Assembly (NCBI GenBank): GCA_027067975.1
Contig: JAMOUS010000201.1
Span: 1 to 33,320, forward strand
DNA from: Bacteroidales bacterium
GTDB lineage: Bacteria; Bacteroidota; Bacteroidia; Bacteroidales; VadinHA17
Reading direction: 5' to 3'
DNA: 33,320 bases
The notes below the pieces were generated by a model, which was not told the DNA's origin, did no database searches, and saw only the letters and a list, made by a program, of their open reading frames with translations. Positions 27,544 through 33,320 of the stretch are shown here, piece by piece. Made by a program: the position numbers and the translations under genes. Within the stretch, counting starts at the first letter, position 1. Each line of letters starts with the position of its first letter.

Positions 27544-29694
27544 ATGAAAACGTACCAGACGAAACAGATCCGCAATGTAGTGTTGTTGGGGAACGCCGGT
27601 TCGGGGAAGACCACGCTGGCCGAAGCGATGATGTATGCCGGCGGGGTGATCGACCGGAAAGGAAGTGTCGACCAGAAGAACACGGTCTCCGACTACAACC
27701 CCATCGAGCTGGAGCAGGGCAGTTCGGTGTTCTCCACCGTATGCTACACGGAATACCAGGACCACAAGATCAACTTCCTCGATGCACCGGGTCTTGACGA
27801 CTTCGCCGGCCAGGCGGTGGCGGCCATCCATCCGGCCGATATGGCCCTGATCCTCGTCAATGCCCCCAACGGCGTGGAGGTGGGTACGGAGATCCACTAC
27901 CGCCACACCGACGAGCGCAACAAGCCCGTCACCTTCGTCATCAACGGCCTCGACCATGAGAAGTCGAACTACGAGAAAAGCATCGAAACCCTCAAGGAAA
28001 GTTTCGGCAACAAGATCGCCGTCGTGCAGTTCCCCGTGAACGAGGGCGACACCTTCAACGCCATCGTCGATGTGCTGAAGATGAAGATGTACAAATATGC
28101 CGGCGGCAAGACCGAGGTGCTGGACATCCCCGATGAATACCGCGACAAGGCGGAAGAGCTGCACAACGAACTGGTGGAAAAGGCGGCCGAGAACGACGAA
28201 GGACTGATGGAGCTCTTCTTCGAGAAAGAATCGCTCGACGAGGAGGAGATGCGCAAGGGCATCAAGGAGGGGCTACTGCGCCGCGACCTGATGCCGGTGT
28301 TCTGCACCTCGGCCAAGAAAGATGTCGGCATCGACCGGCTGCTGGAGTTCATCATCAACACCGCCCCGGCCCCCGACGAGATGCCGGCACCCGTCAACTC
28401 GAAAGGGGAAGAGGTGCCTTGCGACCCCAAAGGGCCCGTGTCGCTCTTCGTCTTCAAAACCTCCATCGAAGAACATATCGGCGAGGTCAACTTTTTCAAG
28501 GTGATGTCGGGAGAGCTGAAAGAGGGCATGGACCTCATCAACACTTCGGTGTCGGCCAAGGAGCGCATCAACCAGATCTTTGTCACCGCCGGCAAGAAGC
28601 GTGAGAAGGTGCCCTCGATGATGGCCGGCGACATCGGCAGCACCGTCAAGCTGAAGAGCACCAAGACCAACCACACGCTCAACGAGCCAGGACAGGACTG
28701 GACCTGGCCGGCCATCGAGTATCCTTCCCCCAAATACCGCACCGCCATCAAAGCGGTCAACGAATCGGACGACGAAAAGCTCGGCGAAGCCCTCTCGCGT
28801 TTCCACGAGGAGGATCCCGCCGTGCTCATCGAATATTCGAAAGAGCTCAAGCAGATCATCATCCATGGGCAGGGAGAACATCACCTGAACATCCTGAAGT
28901 GGCATCTCGACAACATCTTCAAGATCGAGACCCAGTTCATGCCGCCGAAGATCCCCTACCGTGAGACAATCACCAAGGTGGCGCAGGCCTCGTACCGTCA
29001 CAAGAAACAGACGGGCGGTGCCGGCCAGTTCGGCGAGGTGCACCTGGTCATCGAACCGTACCGCGAGGGGGCACCCGACCCCGACACCTACAAGGTGAAC
29101 GGCAAAGAGATCAAGGTGTCCGTACGCGACAAGCAGGAGATCGATCTCGACTGGGGCGGCAAGCTGGTCTTCTACAACTGTATCGTCGGCGGCGCCATCG
29201 ACGCCCGCTTCCTACCGGCCATCCTCAAGGGGATCATGGAACGCATGGAAGAAGGGCCGCTCACCGGCTCCTATGCCCGTGACATCCGTGTGGCGGTCTA
29301 TGACGGCAAGATGCACCCGGTCGACTCGAACGAGATCTCGTTCAAGCTGGCCGGCCGGAATGCCTTCAGCATGGCCTTCAAAGAAGCCGGCCCGAAGATC
29401 ATGGAACCCATCTACCTGGTGAACGTCTGGGTGCCCAGCGACCGCATGGGCGACGTGATGAGCGACCTACAGGGACGCCGCGCCGTGGTGATGGGCATGA
29501 CCAGCGAAAAAGGCTTCGAGAAGATCACCGCCAAGGTGCCGCTGGCAGAGATGAACAAGTACTCTACCACCCTCAGCTCACTCACCAACGGACGGGCTAT
29601 CTACACCATGGAATTTTCCGAATACCAGCAGGTACCGGCAGAGATCCAGGAAGAACTGCTCAAAGCCTACGAGGCCGAACAACAGGAAGACTGA
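27544..29694 (+). CDS. fusA2: EF-G paralog (EF-G2-like translation factor)
   Basis: This is a 716-aa EF-G-family protein with the full domain I-V layout, sharing EF-G features such as GQGEHHLNILK, RHKKQTGGAGQFGEV and EFSEYQQVPAEIQEELL near the end. The GTPase motifs are altered: the P-loop reads GNAGSGKTT (16-24), switch I RGIT is replaced by Q58-G-S-S61, DTPGH is DAPGL with L84 where EF-G has the catalytic His, and NKMD is NGLD (134-137). The nucleotide-binding lysine K22 is kept. These changes fit the Bacteroides EF-G2, reported to support translocation without GTP hydrolysis and to be needed under nutrient limitation and for gut colonisation; this function is inferred by homology. The gene has its own promoter-like sequence, a terminator, and lies head to head with rpsL. 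Confidence 0.93.
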   Translation: MKTYQTKQIRNVVLLGNAGSGKTTLAEAMMYAGGVIDRKGSVDQKNTVSDYNPIELEQGSSVFSTVCYTEYQDHKINFLDAPGLDDFAGQAVAAIHPADMALILVNAPNGVEVGTEIHYRHTDERNKPVTFVINGLDHEKSNYEKSIETLKESFGNKIAVVQFPVNEGDTFNAIVDVLKMKMYKYAGGKTEVLDIPDEYRDKAEELHNELVEKAAENDEGLMELFFEKESLDEEEMRKGIKEGLLRRDLMPVFCTSAKKDVGIDRLLEFIINTAPAPDEMPAPVNSKGEEVPCDPKGPVSLFVFKTSIEEHIGEVNFFKVMSGELKEGMDLINTSVSAKERINQIFVTAGKKREKVPSMMAGDIGSTVKLKSTKTNHTLNEPGQDWTWPAIEYPSPKYRTAIKAVNESDDEKLGEALSRFHEEDPAVLIEYSKELKQIIIHGQGEHHLNILKWHLDNIFKIETQFMPPKIPYRETITKVAQASYRHKKQTGGAGQFGEVHLVIEPYREGAPDPDTYKVNGKEIKVSVRDKQEIDLDWGGKLVFYNCIVGGAIDARFLPAILKGIMERMEEGPLTGSYARDIRVAVYDGKMHPVDSNEISFKLAGRNAFSMAFKEAGPKIMEPIYLVNVWVPSDRMGDVMSDLQGRRAVVMGMTSEKGFEKITAKVPLAEMNKYSTTLSSLTNGRAIYTMEFSEYQQVPAEIQEELLKAYEAEQQED

Positions 29695-29700
29695 CAAACA

Positions 29701-29726
29701 AAAAGCTGCCTCCGGGCAGCTTTTTG
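29701..29726 (+). terminator. Intrinsic terminator after the EF-G paralog
   Basis: AAAAAGCTGCC and GGCAGCTTTTT form an 11-bp stem around the 4-nt loop TCCG, followed by GTTTT. It begins 6 nt after the stop codon. The A-run on the other side means it could also stop minus-strand transcripts from the converging PKD gene, whose stop codon is 54 nt away. Confidence 0.88.
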
Positions 29727-29780
29727 TTTTACGTTTGAAACCTGAAACGGGGAGCTTGCCTCCTTACGTTGCGGGTTTCC

Positions 29781-31085
29781 TTATTTCTTCTCTCTGAACA
29801 GGTAGACGGTGCCGCGGTATAGTTTCCCCTCATAGCGGATGTCGTCCCATCCCACGGCACGGATGACATAGTAGTAGACACCCGGGCTGGCCTCGCCGTG
29901 GCCGTTGATACGGCCGTCCCAACCGAGCCACTCCTTGATCTCATCGCTCCCCCCCTGCCAGTCGTACACCTTATACCCCTGCCGGTTGAACACCTTCACG
30001 TGGATATAACGGAGCGACTTTCCATATACCCGAAAGTAGTCATTGTACGAATCTCCGTTGGGCGTGAAGACATTGGGGATCTCGAGGGCGGAAGGATCCA
30101 CCTTGATAACCTTGGAAAGGGTGTCAATGCAATAGCCGCCCGGGAAGCGCTTACCTTTCACCAGCAGCTTCACGACATAATCTTCATGCGGAGGGGTGGG
30201 GATATAGTATTTGTGGGGATCGGGGGTCTCCAGGTCGGAGAAGGTGCTGTCGCCGAAATCCCAGAGGTACTCCACCGCATTGCGGGAACGGTTGGAGAAG
30301 GTCACCTCGAGCGGGGCCTCCCCATGGTCGGGGTCCACCTCGAAATCGGCTTTCACCTGGATGGTCTCGACATACACCTCCCCCCGGGCACTGCAGCCGA
30401 AACTGTCGGTGACGGTAAGATAGAACCAGGTATCTTCCAAGGGAGGGGAATAGGTGGTCTTGGGGTTCTCATCGACTTCCGGGTAGGGGATCGGGGAGGG
30501 CGGGTTGGAGCTCCACAGCACCTCCAGTCCGTTTTCCAGGGGGATGGCGGAAGAATCTCCCGGATCGTAGGTAAAAAAGGGGGTCACGGCGATCTCGCGC
30601 GAGAGGGCCAGGCGCCGGCATTTGTTCTGTTGGATGGCGATGCTCACGGAAGGGGTGTCGATCATCACCCAGCCGTAAAGGGTGGTGTCGTAGCCGCCGG
30701 CGTCGGTAATCCGTACGGCATAGCCGCCGCTATGGAGGCCGGTGGCGGTGGAGCGGCTCACGCTGCTCTCGCTCTTCACGAGCGAATCATAGGCGAACGC
30801 CACAGGGTTGAACATGCGCCAGGCAAAATCCCACGGGCCCGTACCTCCCGGCGGCAGAGCCTGCACCTCGCCCGTGACGGAAGGATCATCGCCACCACAC
30901 CAGACAAATACCGGATCGCGCCGCAGTCCCAGCGTGTCGGTGGGATAATGCACCGTATCCACCGCCGAGGCGGTGGGCGCCGACAGCTGGGCCTCCACCA
31001 TGAGGGGCAACACCAGCAACAATGCCACTGTCAACACAGCATGCAAACGTCTCCCCCATCCTCCTGTATTGCGGTGAATGATCAT
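29781..31085 (-). CDS. Secreted PKD-domain protein with type IX (type B) sorting domain
   Basis: This is a 434-aa exported protein. Residues 1-33 form a signal peptide (basic start, long hydrophobic core, AQ cleavage region). A PKD domain lies at about 245-330, with DHGEAPLEVTFSN and YLWDFGDSTFSD. The last 100 residues (about 334-434) carry the gliding motility-associated C-terminal pattern: NVFTPNGDSYNDYFRV, KVFNRQG, GWDGRINGHGEASPGVYYY and YRGTVYLFR, a type B sorting signal for the type IX secretion system. It is thus expected on the cell surface or released. The region between (35-240) is beta-rich with no known domain. The frame is open up to 31385, but ATG 31085 is chosen: it gives the signal peptide, and the longer version would overlap the uvrD coding region. 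Substrate or ligand is unknown. Confidence 0.9.
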   Translation of the reverse strand: MIIHRNTGGWGRRLHAVLTVALLLVLPLMVEAQLSAPTASAVDTVHYPTDTLGLRRDPVFVWCGGDDPSVTGEVQALPPGGTGPWDFAWRMFNPVAFAYDSLVKSESSVSRSTATGLHSGGYAVRITDAGGYDTTLYGWVMIDTPSVSIAIQQNKCRRLALSREIAVTPFFTYDPGDSSAIPLENGLEVLWSSNPPSPIPYPEVDENPKTTYSPPLEDTWFYLTVTDSFGCSARGEVYVETIQVKADFEVDPDHGEAPLEVTFSNRSRNAVEYLWDFGDSTFSDLETPDPHKYYIPTPPHEDYVVKLLVKGKRFPGGYCIDTLSKVIKVDPSALEIPNVFTPNGDSYNDYFRVYGKSLRYIHVKVFNRQGYKVYDWQGGSDEIKEWLGWDGRINGHGEASPGVYYYVIRAVGWDDIRYEGKLYRGTVYLFREKK

Positions 31086-31244
31086 CGGCAAAATGAAAAA
31101 TCCCTTCGTGGTCAAATCAAGAACGAAAATAGTGGAAAATATTTTATCCGGCATCTTATTCCCTGAAAAAGCAAGTCCCGGAGCATGTTCATAACTTGAC
31201 GAAAGAAAGGGGCAAGCTCCAGAGAATATCTGGCAAAGTATCTT

Positions 31245-31252
31245 TATTTTTG
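31245..31252 (+). promoter_or_regulatory. Candidate uvrD promoter (-7 box)
   Basis: TATTTTTG matches TAnnTTTG and ends 17 nt before the uvrD ATG. I do not see a good TTTG about 19 nt upstream. The leader would be about 10 nt. The 184-nt divergent gap shared with the PKD gene holds nothing else that I can identify. Confidence 0.4.
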
Positions 31253-31269
31253 AGGACGCAAAATTTCCC

Positions 31270-33320
31270 ATGGACATCGATTTCCTGAACGATCTGAACG
31301 AGGCGCAGCGTGAGGCGGTGCAGCACACCGAAGGGCCGTCACTGATCATCGCGGGGGCGGGGTCGGGCAAGACGCGGGTGCTCACCTACCGCATCGCCTA
31401 TCTTTTGAAGCAAGGCGTGCCTCCCTGGAAGATCCTGGCGCTCACCTTCACCAACAAGGCGGCGGGAGAGATGCGTGAGCGCATCCGCCAGTTGGTGGGC
31501 GAAAGCGCCGCCACCCGCCTGTGGATGGGCACCTTCCACTCCATCTTCGCCCGCATCCTGCGCAGCGAGGCCGAACGACTGGGATACACCCCCAGCTACA
31601 CCATCTACGACACACAAGACTCGCGCAACCTTCTGAAGACCATCATCAAGGAGCTCAAGCTCGACGACAAGACCTACAAGCCTTCGACGGTCCACCACAA
31701 GATCTCTTGGGCCAAGAACCAGCTCATCACCGCCCGGCGCTATTCCTCCATCCCCGAACTGGTGCAGCGCGACCGCCGCAGCCGCATGGAACGCACCGGC
31801 GAGATCTACAAGATCTACGCCCGACGCCTTATGAAAGCCGACGCAATGGACTTCGACGACCTCCTCCTCAACATGAACATCCTCTTCCGCGACTTCCCGG
31901 AAGTCCTGGAAAAATACCGCGACTATTTCCGGTACATCCTCGTCGACGAGTACCAGGACACCAACCTGGCCCAGTACATGATCGTAAAAAAACTTTCGGA
32001 AGAGCACAAGAACCTTTCGGTGGTGGGCGACGACGCCCAGAGCATCTACTCTTTCCGGGGTGCCCGCATCGAGAACATCCTCCATTTCCAGCAGGATTTC
32101 CCCGAGGCCAAGGTGTTCAAGCTCGAACAGAACTACCGCTCCACCCAGAACATCGTCAACGTGGCCAACAGCCTGATCCGCAACAACGCCGACCAGATCC
32201 CCAAGAAGATCTTCTCGCACAAGGAGGAGGGCACCCCCATCGAAGTGCTCGAAGCCGACACCGACAAGGAAGAGGCTTTCATCGTGGCCAACAAGATCTT
32301 CGACGAGCATATGCAGGAGCAGTGGCGGTACGGGGATTTTGCGATCCTCTACCGCACCAATGCCCAGTCGCGGGCGTTCGAGGAGGCATTGCGGCGCCGC
32401 AACATCCCTTACAAGGTATGGGGTACGCTCTCTTTTTACCAGCGTAAGGAGATCAAGGACGTGCTGGCCTATTTCCGGCTGGTGGTCAACCCCGCCGACG
32501 ATGAGGCCTTCAAGCGGATCATCAACTATCCCGCACGCGGCATCGGCAATGTCACCCTCGAAAAACTGGAAACGGTCGCCAACGAACGGAACATCCCCCT
32601 CTGGGAAGTGGCATGTGATCCGTTGCACTACCAGGTCCCCCTCAATGCCGGCACACGCAACCGACTGGCGGCTTTCATGGAGATGATCAAAGGCTTTGCC
32701 GCCAAGCAGGACCAACTTGATGCCTACGAGCTGGCCTACCTCATTACACAGGAGAGCGGCATCCTGAAAGACCTCCACGGCCACACCATGGAGGAGGTGA
32801 GCAAATATGAGAACGTCAAAGAGCTGCTCAACAGCATCAGCGAGTTCATCAGCAACCCCGAGCAGCAGGGGCGGATGGTGCGCCTGGACGAGTTCCTCCA
32901 GAACGTCGTGCTCCTCACCGACCAGGATACCGACACCGACAATCTCGCCGACACCGTCAAGATCATGACCGTCCATGCCGCCAAGGGGCTGGAGTTCCGG
33001 CACGTCTTCATCGCCGGCATGGAGGAGAACCTTTTCCCTTCGCAGATGTCACTGGGGACGCAGAAGGAACTGGAGGAGGAGCGACGGCTCTTTTATGTGG
33101 CGCTCACCCGTGCCCGCGAACGGGTGACCATCACCTACGCCAATACGCGCTACAAGTGGGGCAACATCACCCCCAGCACCCCCAGCCGCTTTCTGCGGGA
33201 GCTTGACCCCCGCTATGTGCAGTTCCCCGATTTCGGGAGCACCCCGCCCCCTACCGGCGCCGCATCTTCCTTTATTTCTCCTTCTTCTCCCTCTTCTCCC
33301 CCACCCCCCCGACGCACGGT
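31270..33320 (+). CDS. uvrD: UvrD/PcrA-type DNA helicase, 3' end missing
   Basis: The frame runs from ATG 31270 off the right edge: about 683 codons of a protein that usually has 730-790. It is a superfamily 1A 3'-5' helicase for nucleotide excision and mismatch repair and removal of proteins from replication forks. Motifs: Q-motif area LNEAQREAV (9-17), Walker A GAGSGKTR (29-36), Ia LTFTNKAAGEM, II VDEYQDTN with D226/E227, III VGDDAQSIYSFRGA (252-265), IV QNYRST, V TVHAAKGLEF and VI VALTRARE (about 610-617). All are intact. The visible end becomes Ser/Pro-rich low complexity, as in the linker before the C-terminal part of PcrA. UvrD versus PcrA naming cannot be settled here. It is divergent from the PKD gene. 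Confidence 0.95.
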   Translation, partial: MDIDFLNDLNEAQREAVQHTEGPSLIIAGAGSGKTRVLTYRIAYLLKQGVPPWKILALTFTNKAAGEMRERIRQLVGESAATRLWMGTFHSIFARILRSEAERLGYTPSYTIYDTQDSRNLLKTIIKELKLDDKTYKPSTVHHKISWAKNQLITARRYSSIPELVQRDRRSRMERTGEIYKIYARRLMKADAMDFDDLLLNMNILFRDFPEVLEKYRDYFRYILVDEYQDTNLAQYMIVKKLSEEHKNLSVVGDDAQSIYSFRGARIENILHFQQDFPEAKVFKLEQNYRSTQNIVNVANSLIRNNADQIPKKIFSHKEEGTPIEVLEADTDKEEAFIVANKIFDEHMQEQWRYGDFAILYRTNAQSRAFEEALRRRNIPYKVWGTLSFYQRKEIKDVLAYFRLVVNPADDEAFKRIINYPARGIGNVTLEKLETVANERNIPLWEVACDPLHYQVPLNAGTRNRLAAFMEMIKGFAAKQDQLDAYELAYLITQESGILKDLHGHTMEEVSKYENVKELLNSISEFISNPEQQGRMVRLDEFLQNVVLLTDQDTDTDNLADTVKIMTVHAAKGLEFRHVFIAGMEENLFPSQMSLGTQKELEEERRLFYVALTRARERVTITYANTRYKWGNITPSTPSRFLRELDPRYVQFPDFGSTPPPTGAASSFISPSSPSSPPPPRRT

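Noticed and set aside
31086-31385. N-terminal extension of the PKD gene by 100 codons
   Set aside because: It would run into the start of uvrD and place the signal peptide in the middle of the protein; ATG 31085 explains the data better.
31339-33003. A 554-codon open frame on the minus strand opposite uvrD
   Set aside because: The helicase on the plus strand has all SF1 motifs in order; the antisense product is Val/Leu/Gly/Asp-rich without domains.

Overview
The window is a chromosomal segment from a Bacteroidota bacterium, probably close to Bacteroidales. The evidence is a type B type IX secretion sorting domain on a PKD protein, perfect or near-perfect Bacteroidota -7 boxes (TAnnTTTG), starts that mostly lack Shine-Dalgarno sequences, a zinc-less L36, an acidic tail on L17, and a second, GTPase-altered EF-G. 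The DNA is GC-rich apart from AT-rich intergenic regions. I see no IS element, phage, CRISPR array, tRNA or rRNA, so this reads as core chromosome.

Layout, left to right. (1) 2-289 is the 3' end of a ribonuclease G gene. (2) 577-2706 is a DsbD-type thiol:disulfide transporter, convergent with hisS (2732-4114, minus). Behind hisS lie two secreted proteins of unknown function (4185-5039 and 5085-5825, minus). (3) 5985-7733 is a membrane hybrid histidine kinase whose ATP-binding domain has lost its usual motifs. It overlaps tail to tail by 8 nt with a membrane SpoIIE-type phosphatase (7726-9075, minus). (4) 9216-27148, all on the minus strand, is one run of 33 genes for translation, transcription and secretion: rpsL-rpsG-fusA, then rpsJ to rpsQ, rplN to secY, map-infA-rpmJ, and rpsM-rpsK-rpsD-rpoA-rplQ. 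No gap exceeds 55 nt. A promoter-like sequence precedes rpsL and a 12-bp hairpin with a T-run follows rplQ, so the str, S10, spc and alpha operons look like one transcription unit. tuf and adk, found in such clusters in some other bacteria, are absent. (5) Head to head with rpsL, across a 395-nt AT-rich intergenic region, is a second EF-G-like gene (27544-29694, plus) with non-canonical GTPase residues, closed by its own terminator. (6) 29781-31085 (minus) is a secreted PKD protein with a type IX sorting domain, divergent from a UvrD/PcrA helicase (31270 to the window end, cut off).

How the genes relate: the large operon builds the ribosome, RNA polymerase alpha and the Sec channel. The neighbouring EF-G paralog would provide alternative translocation, as described for Bacteroides EF-G2. 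DsbD, the two secreted proteins and the PKD protein act in the envelope. The kinase/phosphatase pair is probably signalling machinery with an unknown stimulus. Most of the window is conventional. The parts most worth a second look are the EF-G paralog with its divergent control region, the degenerate kinase beside the phosphatase, and the pair of unknown secreted proteins.
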